Source of the DNA: Burkholderiales bacterium
GTDB lineage: Bacteria > Pseudomonadota > Gammaproteobacteria > Burkholderiales > Burkholderiaceae_C
Length of the DNA: 10,860 nt
Reading direction: 5' to 3'
Assembly (NCBI GenBank): GCA_947450745.1
Contig: CANFYD010000081.1
Location: 1-10,860, forward strand
The translations under genes and the position numbers were made by a program. A model generated the notes under the pieces. That model made no database searches. It was not told the DNA's origin and saw only the letters and a program-made list of their open reading frames with translations. This document shows, piece by piece, positions 1 through 5,854 of the stretch (position 1 is its first letter; each line of letters opens with the position of its first letter).

Positions 1-46
1 GCGGATGCTGCCGGGCCGTTCCACCGCACCGGACAAACAAGCATGA
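1..46 (+). CDS. Probable cytochrome b561, C-terminal end only (partial)
   Basis: Reading from base 2, the frame is open and gives RMLPGRSTAPDKQA before a TGA at 44-46. That stop overlaps the ATG (43-45) of the next gene as ATGA, the usual sign of translational coupling. Membrane cytochrome b561 proteins of proteobacteria commonly end with a cytoplasmic stretch containing RMLP, and a b561 gene (yceJ in E. coli) commonly sits directly upstream of yceI. The identification rests on those few residues and the neighbourhood, so it is an inference. If right, this is a diheme inner-membrane electron carrier whose partners would be the periplasmic YceI proteins encoded next. Confidence 0.5.
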   Translation, partial: RMLPGRSTAPDKQA

Positions 47-651
47 AAACCTCCGCTACCCTGCTGCTCGCCCTCGCTTCGGCCGCCTTGCTGTTTCAAG
101 TGGAAGCCGCTGAGGCTCAAGCCAAACCGGCCGTGACAGCGGCTGCTGCGGCCCAACTGCTGCCGGCCCAGAGCGAACTGGGCTTCACCAGCCGCCAAAT
201 GGGCGTGCCGGTGGACGGCCGTTTCAAGACTTTCAACGCCCAACTGGTTTTTGACCCCAAAAAGCCCGAAGCCGGTCGCGTCGCCTTCAACATCGACCTG
301 GCCAGCGTGGCCCTGGGTGCTGCGGAGCTGGAGGCCGAATTGGCCAAAGCGCCCTGGTTCGACAGCAAGAAGATGCCGCAAGCCAGCTTCCAGAGCTCGG
401 CCATCAAGGCGGGCGCTGGCGTCGGGCGCTACGACATCAGCGGCAAATTGACGATCAAGGGCCAGACCCGCGACATCGTCGTGCCCATCACCTTGACGCA
501 GGCCGGTGCTGTCTCGACTGCGGCCGGCAGCTTTGTGCTGAAACGGCTTGAGTTCAAGATCGGCGACGGCGAATGGTCCGATGTCTCGCTGGTCGCCAAC
601 GAAGTGACAGTGAAGTTCAAGCTGGCGTTCAGTGGCGTAGCCGCTCTTTAA
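43..651 (+). CDS. YceI-family periplasmic protein (first of a tandem pair)
   Basis: A 202-residue exported protein. Residues 1-25 form a Sec signal peptide (Lys at position 2, a hydrophobic run, then small residues near AEA/AQA). The rest fits a YceI-like lipocalin-type beta barrel that can bind isoprenoid or other amphiphilic ligands. Visible family features are SELGFTSRQMGVPVDGRF at about 45-62, a middle stretch where the family usually carries the modified-residue and fold-change strands, and GKLTIKGQTRDIVVPITL near 137-154. The position where the family usually has His before MGV is Gln (RQMGV). It overlaps the upstream b561-like gene by ATGA, with GGA at 31-33 as a weak ribosome-binding site. 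The second yceI follows after 56 bp, so the genes are probably cotranscribed. Family membership is fairly sure; ligand and role are unknown. Confidence 0.85.
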   Translation: MKTSATLLLALASAALLFQVEAAEAQAKPAVTAAAAAQLLPAQSELGFTSRQMGVPVDGRFKTFNAQLVFDPKKPEAGRVAFNIDLASVALGAAELEAELAKAPWFDSKKMPQASFQSSAIKAGAGVGRYDISGKLTIKGQTRDIVVPITLTQAGAVSTAAGSFVLKRLEFKIGDGEWSDVSLVANEVTVKFKLAFSGVAAL

Positions 652-707
652 ATCTGCACCACATGCTGTTCATTCCTTCCACCCCACCCCAACCGACGAA
701 AGCATCC

Positions 708-1277
708 ATGAAGAAAACCCTTCTGACCGCCGCCTTGCTGTCCTGCGCCGTCCTGGCTCAGGCCGAAACCGCCACCTACGCGATCGACCCGACCCATACC
801 TTCGTGACTTACGAGATCAGCCACTTCGGCACCTCGACCAATCGTGGCCGCTTTGACAAGAAAGAAGGCAGCGTGCAGTTTGACCGCGCCGCCAAGACCG
901 GCCGCGTCGAGGTGAGCTTCGAGCTGGCTTCGGTCAACACCGGCGTGGCACCGATGAACAAGCATCTGCAGAGCGATGACTTCTTCTCGGCTGAAAAGTT
1001 CCCGGTCGCCAAGTTCGTCGGCGACAAATTCGTCTTCAACGGCGACAAGGTCAGTGAAGTCGTCGGCCTGCTGACGCTGCGCGGCAAGACCAACCCGGTC
1101 ACGCTGAAGGCCACCGGCTTCAACTGCTACGACAGCCCGATGCTGAAGCGCGAAGTCTGCGGTGGCGACTTTGAAGCCGTCATCGACCGCACCCAGTGGG
1201 GCATCGACTACGGCCTGGCTTACGGCTTCCCGAAGAACGTCAAGCTGGTGATCCAGGTCGAAGCGATCAAGCAGTAA
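708..1277 (+). CDS. yceI: YceI-family periplasmic protein (second of the pair)
   Basis: A 189-residue protein starting at the ATG at 708. An open frame reaches back to 573, but its extra 45 residues overlap the previous gene and lack signal character, whereas the 708 start gives a textbook signal peptide (MKKTLLTAALLSCAVLAQA, cut before ETATYAIDP). The mature part shows classic YceI motifs: YAIDPTHTFVTYEISHFG at about 24-41, RGRFDKKEGSVQFD, a HLQSDDFFSAEKFPVAKF segment near 85-102, LTLRGKTNPVTL, and a C-terminal DRTQWGIDYG near 165-174. Mature Cys residues at about 145 and 156 could form a disulfide. E. coli YceI is a periplasmic protein induced by high pH and encoded with a b561 paralogue; the same grouping appears here. 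The ligand is not predictable from sequence. Confidence 0.93.
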   Translation: MKKTLLTAALLSCAVLAQAETATYAIDPTHTFVTYEISHFGTSTNRGRFDKKEGSVQFDRAAKTGRVEVSFELASVNTGVAPMNKHLQSDDFFSAEKFPVAKFVGDKFVFNGDKVSEVVGLLTLRGKTNPVTLKATGFNCYDSPMLKREVCGGDFEAVIDRTQWGIDYGLAYGFPKNVKLVIQVEAIKQ

Positions 1278-1285
1278 GCAGGTCC

Positions 1286-1317
1286 TGACGGCGGGCTTCT
1301 TGCTAGCCTGTCCGTCA
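1286..1317 (+). terminator. Interrupted hairpin downstream of yceI
   Basis: TGACGG (1286-1291) pairs with CCGTCA (1312-1317), and GGCT (1294-1297) pairs with AGCC (1305-1308) around a 7-nt loop, with an internal bulge. It lies 9 bases after the yceI stop. No strong T-run follows (only TTTAA later), so it may be a 3'-end stabilising hairpin or weak terminator rather than a classical one. Confidence 0.3.
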
Positions 1318-1339
1318 AGTCGGGGTTTAATGCGTCCGC

Positions 1340-1585
1340 ATGAACACTCTCTCTGAACTGCAAGCCTTGGGCCTGGAACTGCCCAGCCCTGCCTATATTT
1401 TTGGTGCCCTGCTGTTTGGGCTGATCGGGCTGCTGGCGTTCCGCCACGGCCGCCGCAGCGAGCGCCGCATCACGCTGTGGCTGGGTGTGGCGCTGATGCT
1501 TTATCCCTACGCCGTCAGCAACACCTGGATGCTGTACGGCGTCGGTTTGGCACTTTGTGCGGGCCTCTACTTGGACAAGGCTTAG
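1340..1585 (+). CDS. Small hypothetical inner-membrane protein
   Basis: An 81-residue protein of unrecognised family. About three hydrophobic segments are visible: roughly residues 18-34 (YIFGALLFGLIGLLAF), 46-60 (LWLGVALMLYPYAVS) and 62-77 (TWMLYGVGLALCAGLYL). A strongly basic loop (RHGRRSERR) after the first segment would lie in the cytoplasm by the positive-inside rule, placing the N-terminus outside. It follows yceI by 62 bp on the same strand and may share its transcript. There is no obvious Shine-Dalgarno sequence before the ATG. The coherent hydrophobic pattern and codon use support a real gene; no function can be given. Confidence 0.7.
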   Translation: MNTLSELQALGLELPSPAYIFGALLFGLIGLLAFRHGRRSERRITLWLGVALMLYPYAVSNTWMLYGVGLALCAGLYLDKA

Positions 1586-1629
1586 GAGCCTGAGCGACCA
1601 AGATTCGTCTGCCACCACGCGGATCACGG

Positions 1630-1669
1630 CCCGCCCTGCGAAAACAGCCATCCGTAGGGCGGGTCGCGA
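1630..1669. repeat. Degenerate REP-like element (GTAGGGCGGGT type)
   Basis: The 17-mer CGTAGGGCGGGTCGCGA at 1653-1669 recurs exactly at 10650-10666. An inverted partial arm CCCGCCCTGCG (1630-1640) matches the reverse complement of CGTAGGGCGGG (1653-1663) at 10 of 11 bases, with a 12-base loop. The right half of the palindrome seen at the other site (ACCCGC) has decayed here to AACTGC. It sits in the convergent gap between the small membrane gene and the patatin gene, a typical position for REP elements. Confidence 0.6.
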
Positions 1670-1690
1670 ACTGCGGGCTCGCTCCGACAA

Positions 1691-1715
1691 CCCTTAGCCA
1701 AGCTCAGGGCGAACG
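1691..1715. repeat. Possible dispersed motif (AAGCTCAGGGCGAACG)
   Basis: The core AAGCTCAGGGCGAACG (1700-1715), preceded by a CCCTT, resembles an intergenic motif that, from memory, is common in proteobacterial genomes (CTTCGACAAGCTCAGGGCGAACG-like). Only one copy is visible in this window, so its repeat status cannot be confirmed here. Confidence 0.3.
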
Positions 1716-1739
1716 AGCTCTTTTGAACAGTATTGGGGC

Positions 1740-2873
1740 TTAAGCCGCGCGCACCATCGGGCGGCGCGTCACTGGCACGCGCATGTCGTCCAGATAATCC
1801 TTCTTGATATTGACCGAGCTGCTGACGCCCAGCTCATGGTGATGCTCGGCCAGCCAGATGCGCGCCTGCGCTCGGCCCAGGTCACGCAGCGTGTGGATCA
1901 AACTGGCCTTGGTAGAGCTTTTGGTGCTGGCGGCGAACGCCTCCAGCGCCTCGCCACCGTCGATGCGGTGCATCAACACGTCTTTGTAATGCGCCGGGTC
2001 CAGTTTGCCTTCGGCCAGCAGGCGTTTGACGAAATCGATCGCGCGCATCTCGGCAATCAGGCCGGCGTTGAAAGTCACCTCGTTGAGCCGGTCCATGATC
2101 TGCGCGCTGGTGGTGGGCACCTTGTCGCGGCGGATCGGGTTGATCTGGACCAGCAGGATGTCGCGCCCGCTGCAGTCGTAAATCAGCGGGTGAATGGCCG
2201 GGTTGCCGGAATAGCCGCCGTCCCAGAAATGGTCGCCGTCGATCTCCACCGCCTTGAATATCGTCGGGATGCAGGCCGAAGCCATCACCGCATCCACCGT
2301 CAGACGGTCGCCCGAAAACACCTCGGCCTTGCCGGTGGTGACGCGCGTGGCGACCACAAACACCTTCAGCTTGCGCAGCCGCGCCACCGCTTCAAAGTCG
2401 ATCTGCTTGGCCACAAAGTTGCGCAGCGGATTGAGGTCGAAGGGATTGCTTTGGTACGGCGACACCGCGCTGGACCAGAAGCTGGTCATCGCGTTGGTCC
2501 ACAGCGAAGCGATGGAATTGGCACCGCCAATGCGGCCGAACAGCATCTCGAACGGCGCGCGTTGCGCCTCGGACAACGCCCCCATCGAGACGATGCCCGT
2601 CCAAAAATTGGCCAATGATTCACGCGCCGCTTCGCGCGGGTCGCGGCCCTGCTCATGGGCTTGCGCGTAACCATGCGCCAGCGCCACCGCATTCATCGCC
2701 CCGGCGCTGGTACCGCTGATGCCTTCGAACGAGACCCGCCCGTCCTCCAGCAGCGCATCCAGCACCCCCCAGGTGAAGGCACCGTGCGAACCGCCGCCTT
2801 GCAAGGCCAGATTGATCGCGGGCGAATTGTGCGCTGGCGGCGGAGGGGTCAAGCTGTGCAACTGAGGTTTCAT
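1740..2873 (-). CDS. Patatin-like phospholipase family protein
   Basis: A 377-residue predicted lipid acyl hydrolase with a Ser-Asp dyad. The oxyanion-hole motif GGGSHGAF is at residues 26-33, the nucleophile elbow GTSAG at 54-58 (Ser56), and the catalytic Asp lies in DGG at 218-220 (Asp218). All key elements are intact. There is no signal peptide; the N-terminus has a proline run (about 10-13), so a cytoplasmic or membrane-peripheral enzyme is likely. The patatin domain covers about 20-235, followed by roughly 140 residues of mostly helical character. This resembles bacterial RssA/YlbK-like lipases that act on phospholipid or other acyl esters; the substrate cannot be told. The ATG at 2873 has no good Shine-Dalgarno sequence. 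Upstream lies a perfect 14-bp palindrome that may control it. Confidence 0.92.
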   Translation of the reverse strand: MKPQLHSLTPPPPAHNSPAINLALQGGGSHGAFTWGVLDALLEDGRVSFEGISGTSAGAMNAVALAHGYAQAHEQGRDPREAARESLANFWTGIVSMGALSEAQRAPFEMLFGRIGGANSIASLWTNAMTSFWSSAVSPYQSNPFDLNPLRNFVAKQIDFEAVARLRKLKVFVVATRVTTGKAEVFSGDRLTVDAVMASACIPTIFKAVEIDGDHFWDGGYSGNPAIHPLIYDCSGRDILLVQINPIRRDKVPTTSAQIMDRLNEVTFNAGLIAEMRAIDFVKRLLAEGKLDPAHYKDVLMHRIDGGEALEAFAASTKSSTKASLIHTLRDLGRAQARIWLAEHHHELGVSSSVNIKKDYLDDMRVPVTRRPMVRAA

Positions 2874-2912
2874 GCCGGCAGGTTATCAAAAACCTTTATT
2901 TTCGCAGGCCGA

Positions 2913-2926
2913 TCGGAATATTCCGA
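2913..2926. promoter_or_regulatory. 14-bp palindrome, possible operator of the patatin gene
   Basis: TCGGAATATTCCGA is a perfect palindrome, 39-40 bases upstream of the patatin ATG and within the only plausible promoter region for that gene. Its length and position fit a dimeric repressor or activator site (TetR-type sites look like this), but no regulator is encoded nearby and the binding protein is unknown. Confidence 0.4.
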
Positions 2927-3029
2927 CTTGTGCGGATGGCGGCCTATCAGTGCAGCGGTAGAAATGCCGGAAACGTTGTAGTTGGACAACCTTGTGGGCG
3001 CAGGGGGGCGCAAATTGCAGCCCAAACCT

Positions 3030-3067
3030 GCGGGGAGACGGCTGTTGTTGGCCCAGCCGTTCCCCGC
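3030..3067 (-). terminator. Strong hairpin downstream of the acyl-CoA ligase gene
   Basis: Left arm 3030-3043 (GCGGGGAGACGGCT) pairs with right arm 3055-3067 (AGCCGTTCCCCGC): 13 pairs with one bulged base and an 11-base loop. It starts 23 bases past the ligase stop in the direction of transcription. Only a short TTT follows on the minus strand, so it is terminator-like but lacks a full U-tract. Confidence 0.55.
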
Positions 3068-3090
3068 AACAGGGTCAATCTATCAACCCA

Positions 3091-4779
3091 TCAATCGCCA
3101 AACACGATCTTCTTGCGCTGAGCGACCCAGCCCTCCATCTTCGAGGCGAACACTTCTTCCATGCGGTTGCGCTTGACTTTGAAGGTCGGCGTGATGAAGC
3201 CGTTCTCCACCGTCCACGGCGTTTTCAGCAGTACCAGGCAGTCCATCTGCTCATGTGGGTCCAGCTGCAGATTGATCTTGGCCAGATGTTGCGTCAGCTC
3301 GGTCACCAGCAAGGCCCGCTCGGCTTCCGACTCGGTGCGTTTGACGCCGTCGGCCGACAGCAGCAGCAGCCCCAGCGGCTGGCCCAGATTGGCCCCGGTG
3401 ACTATGCAGGCCTCGACCGACGGATGCGCACCCAGCCTGTCCTCGATCGGCGCCGGTGCCACATATTTGCCCTTGCTGGTCTTGAACAAATCCTTCACCC
3501 GGCCGGTGATGCGCAGGCAGCCCTGCGTGTCGATCTGGCCCTTGTCGCCGGTGCGCAGCCAGCCGTCGGCGGTCAGCACCTCCTGCGTCATGGCCGGCTC
3601 CTTGTAATAACCCAGCATCAGCGCCGGGCTGCGCATCAGCAGCTCGCCGGTCGCGGGCTCGACGCGCGCCTCCACGCCCTCGTAAACCGGGCCCACGGTG
3701 CCGGTCTGGTCGCGGCCCGGCAGGGTCATGTGGGACAGCGCCAGGTTCTCGGTCATGCCGTAACCCTCGTTGATCGGCAGGCCCAGCTTGCGGTACCAAG
3801 CCAGCAGCGCCACCGGCATCGGAGCCGCACCGCCGGCCGCAAACGTGCATTGATCCAGGCCCAGCGCCTTCTTGATCTTGCCGCGCACCAGCCCGCCGAT
3901 CAGCGGAATGGACAGCAGCCGCGCCAGCTTGGCCTCCGGCATCTTGGCGTGCACGCCCTGTTGAAACTTCACCCACAGCCGTGGCACCGAGAAAAATATC
4001 GTCGGCCGGGCACGCTGCAAATCGGCCGTAAAGGTGTCCAGGCTGTCGGCAAAGAACAGCGCCATGCCGGTGCCCAGCCAGCCATGCTCGACCAGCGTGC
4101 GCTCCACCACATGGGCCAGCGGCAGATACGACAACATGCGGTCCGCCTGTGTCATCGGGAAGCGCTTCAAACCGGCGCTCAGCGCCCAGGCAAAAGCGCC
4201 GAAGCTGTGCATCACGCCCTTCGGGTTGCCGGTCGTGCCCGAGGTGTAGATCAAGGTGGCCAATTCATCGGCTTGGCGCACCGGCTCGCCCACCATCGGC
4301 ACGCTGCGGGCGCAAATGGCGTCCCAGCCTTCGTAAGCCTTTTTGGCGTCGTCGGGTGAGAGCGGGTAGCTGATGCAGGGCAGGTCTGCCGGCAGGCCGG
4401 ACTTCATCTCGTCCCAGCCATCGAGCTTGCCGACAAAGCAAGCCTTGGCATCGCTGTGGGTCAGGATCTGCCGAATCGTTTCAGCCGCCAGCGTCGGATA
4501 GAGCGGCACCGACACATAGCCGGCCATCCAGATCGCCAAGTCGCTCATCAGCCACCAAGCGCAGTTCTTGGACAAGATGGCCACCTTGGCCCCCGGCCCC
4601 CAGCCCTGCGACTGCAGGTGAGTGGCCATGCGACGCACTTGGTCGCCCACCTCGGCCCAGTTCAGTTCTTGCACCACCCCGCCGCCCATCGGCTGCGTCA
4701 AGGCCACGCGGTCTTTCAGCGTGCGCTCCCAGTGGTAGAACCGTTGCAGAGCCAAACTGTCGGCAGGAATGGTAGTCAT
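3091..4779 (-). CDS. Long-chain fatty acid-CoA ligase (AMP-binding enzyme)
   Basis: A 562-residue ANL-superfamily enzyme, predicted to activate a fatty acid with ATP to acyl-AMP and transfer it to CoA. Motifs in order: P-loop-like YTSGTTGNPKG (178-188), GYGMTEN (339-345), RTGD with the ribose-binding Asp412, hinge GRVKD (426-430) then KTSKGKYVAPAPIE (433-446), and the C-terminal catalytic Lys534 in FITPTFKVKRN. The SKGKYVAP form and the length fit the long-chain group (FadD15/FAA-like) rather than acetyl-CoA synthetase. The ATG at 4779 is preferred over an in-frame one 39 bases upstream because GAGGAG lies 8 bases before it and the extra residues (MVRESNTQRGDCL) look untranslated. Exact chain-length preference is not readable. 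It stands alone between two hairpin-containing gaps. Confidence 0.94.
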   Translation of the reverse strand: MTTIPADSLALQRFYHWERTLKDRVALTQPMGGGVVQELNWAEVGDQVRRMATHLQSQGWGPGAKVAILSKNCAWWLMSDLAIWMAGYVSVPLYPTLAAETIRQILTHSDAKACFVGKLDGWDEMKSGLPADLPCISYPLSPDDAKKAYEGWDAICARSVPMVGEPVRQADELATLIYTSGTTGNPKGVMHSFGAFAWALSAGLKRFPMTQADRMLSYLPLAHVVERTLVEHGWLGTGMALFFADSLDTFTADLQRARPTIFFSVPRLWVKFQQGVHAKMPEAKLARLLSIPLIGGLVRGKIKKALGLDQCTFAAGGAAPMPVALLAWYRKLGLPINEGYGMTENLALSHMTLPGRDQTGTVGPVYEGVEARVEPATGELLMRSPALMLGYYKEPAMTQEVLTADGWLRTGDKGQIDTQGCLRITGRVKDLFKTSKGKYVAPAPIEDRLGAHPSVEACIVTGANLGQPLGLLLLSADGVKRTESEAERALLVTELTQHLAKINLQLDPHEQMDCLVLLKTPWTVENGFITPTFKVKRNRMEEVFASKMEGWVAQRKKIVFGD

Positions 4780-4787
4780 CAGGCAGT

Positions 4788-4793
4788 CTCCTC
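4788..4793 (-). promoter_or_regulatory. Ribosome-binding site that sets the ligase start
   Basis: GAGGAG on the minus strand lies 8 bases before the ATG at 4779, good Shine-Dalgarno spacing. It favours this start over the upstream in-frame ATG at 4818. Confidence 0.8.
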
Positions 4794-4803
4794 GTTGTGT
4801 GTT

Positions 4804-4832
4804 GCTTTCGCGCACCAAAGGCTAACGAAAGC
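4804..4832. promoter_or_regulatory. Spaced inverted repeat upstream of the ligase gene
   Basis: GCTTTCG (4804-4810) and CGAAAGC (4826-4832) are perfect 7-bp inverted arms with a 15-bp spacer, 25-53 bases upstream of the ligase ATG. This could be a regulator site, or an mRNA leader hairpin. No convincing -10/-35 pair could be assigned around it. Confidence 0.3.
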
Positions 4833-4881
4833 GTTCCAACAAGGGTAGCGGGTTTTTGCGACTTGCCCGTTGATCGAGGTT

Positions 4882-4907
4882 GGCTGCCGCCCTGAGAGGC
4901 GGCAGCC
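4882..4907 (-). terminator. Hairpin terminator downstream of the CHRD gene
   Basis: GGCTGCCGCC (4882-4891) and GGCGGCAGCC (4898-4907) form a perfect 10-bp GC-rich stem with a 6-base loop, about 40 bases beyond the CHRD-gene stop. No U-run follows on the minus strand (AACCTCG), so termination efficiency is uncertain. It separates the CHRD gene from the ligase gene. Confidence 0.55.
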
Positions 4908-4946
4908 TTGAGGCGCGGCTGCTGTTGATCAAGTCGATCGATCCAC

Positions 4947-5420
4947 TCACATCATCGGATTCAAGCGCCTGGGCGCCCATTGCCCCCGGATCTCACCGCC
5001 CTTGTTGGCAGCCGTGTGGACGTTGACATACCACTTGCCCGCCAGCAGATCAGCGACTTGCGCCTCGGTCAGCGTCGCCTGTCCCTCCATCGGGCTGGCC
5101 GTTCCCGTGAAAGGAATGACAACGCCTGCATTGCTGCCCGCCGCCGCAGGCCCGTGGATATGCGCCGCCGTGGCCGCACCCGTCAAACCGGTGTACGTCA
5201 CCTTCCAGACCAGCACCCGCGTGTCCTTATCCAGCGTCGCCTCCGCCATGCCCGTCCCGCTGGTCGTCGTCGGCGGCACTTCCGCCGCGCCAGTCAAGAG
5301 CGCGGACAACGCTACGGTATTGGTCGCATGCAAGTTGCTGCAAGCGCCGAGGCTGACCAGCAAACCCGCCGAAGCGGCCATCCGCAAAGCGGACCTCAAC
5401 CGGTATTGAATTTGAACCAT
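4947..5420 (-). CDS. CHRD-domain lipoprotein
   Basis: A 157-residue protein from the ATG at 5420. A longer frame reaches 5546, but the 5420 ATG has GGAG 6 bases upstream and gives a proper lipoprotein signal: basic N-region (YRLRSALR), hydrophobic core AASAGLLVSL, and lipobox LGAC with Cys27 as the predicted lipidated residue. The rest is one CHRD domain (family named after chordin): LSALLTGAAEVPP near 37-49, TLDKDTRVLVWKVTYTGLTG near 61-80, AAHIHGPA near 83-90, and the closing WYVNVHTAANKGGEIRGQ near 130-147. CHRD proteins are extracytoplasmic and of unknown biochemical role; AHIHGP and NVHT-GGEIRGQ are the typical conserved segments. It is predicted to be anchored in the outer or inner membrane leaflet facing the periplasm. 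A hairpin downstream suggests a single-gene unit. Confidence 0.9.
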   Translation of the reverse strand: MVQIQYRLRSALRMAASAGLLVSLGACSNLHATNTVALSALLTGAAEVPPTTTSGTGMAEATLDKDTRVLVWKVTYTGLTGAATAAHIHGPAAAGSNAGVVIPFTGTASPMEGQATLTEAQVADLLAGKWYVNVHTAANKGGEIRGQWAPRRLNPMM

Positions 5421-5854
5421 GGCTTGCTCCAGATTAAAAATAATCGAACGTGATCGGACATCACATTTCGATTGTTTCCAAGCAGTCGCCGAAAAGGCCG
5501 TTAGCCAAAATATCCCCATAGCTGGAAGCGGGGTTTGCCACTGCAAGACTGAGTCATTCTGCTTTTAGCCGCTCCAACAGTTCGCCGAGATTGCGATTGC
5601 TACGGCAGGCCCGGCGGCCCACAAGTTCCAAAAGATGGGTGGCAGGCGTTGCGCGGGCCGCGCAGCAGAGTCACGCCTTGTCACGGACGAAGAGGAGAAC
5701 AGCGGGGCAAAAATACAGGCAACATCCGATTCTTGCAATTACCGGCACTTTTATGCATTTTTCTGCAATACGCATGGGGTTTTTACCAGCTGTTTTAGAG
5801 GTTATTCACGAAGTGTTTCGTGCTTTAATTAAAAAATAATTAATGGGGATAAAA
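5421..5854. other. Divergent intergenic region between the CHRD and chemoreceptor genes
   Basis: This 434-bp gap must hold the promoters of both flanking genes. GGAG (minus strand, 5427-5430) is the CHRD ribosome-binding site. Positions 5560-5700 are GC-rich and hold only short open frames with no ribosome-binding site or recognisable product. From about 5700 the sequence becomes AT-rich. It ends with a small stem (CACGAA 5807-5812, TTCGTG 5817-5822), an inverted repeat TTAATTA/TAATTAA (5825-5831 and 5837-5843), and GGGG at 5845-5848 before the chemoreceptor ATG. I could not assign a convincing sigma-70, sigma-28 or sigma-54 promoter. Confidence 0.6.

Noticed and set aside
1836..2618. 260-codon plus-strand frame opposite the patatin gene
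   Set aside because: Antisense shadow of a gene with an intact Ser-Asp dyad; the translation has no motif.
2975..2990. GTTGT-N6-ACAAC inverted repeat between the patatin and ligase genes
   Set aside because: Only 5-bp arms; expected by chance in a gap of this length and not placed close to a start.
2992..4359. A 455-codon open frame on the plus strand opposite the acyl-CoA ligase
   Set aside because: Low-complexity Arg/His/Gln-rich translation without motifs; the minus-strand ligase has every ANL motif.
5421..5500. Possible ECF-type promoter (GGAAAC followed by GTC on the minus strand) before the CHRD gene
   Set aside because: The spacing between the two elements is shorter than usual and the -10 part is only three bases, so it is not distinguishable from chance.
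5554..5670. Minus-strand frame ending in LGELLERLKAE before a TGA, looking like the tail of a protein
   Set aside because: Only 38 codons between stops, no ATG, GTG or TTG with a ribosome-binding site at a sensible place, and another frame over the same bases looks equally protein-like. It could be a gene remnant, but the evidence is too thin to call.
5591..5839. 82-codon plus-strand frame just before the chemoreceptor
   Set aside because: No ribosome-binding site, no recognisable motif, and it crosses a sharp change in base composition; more likely part of the control region.
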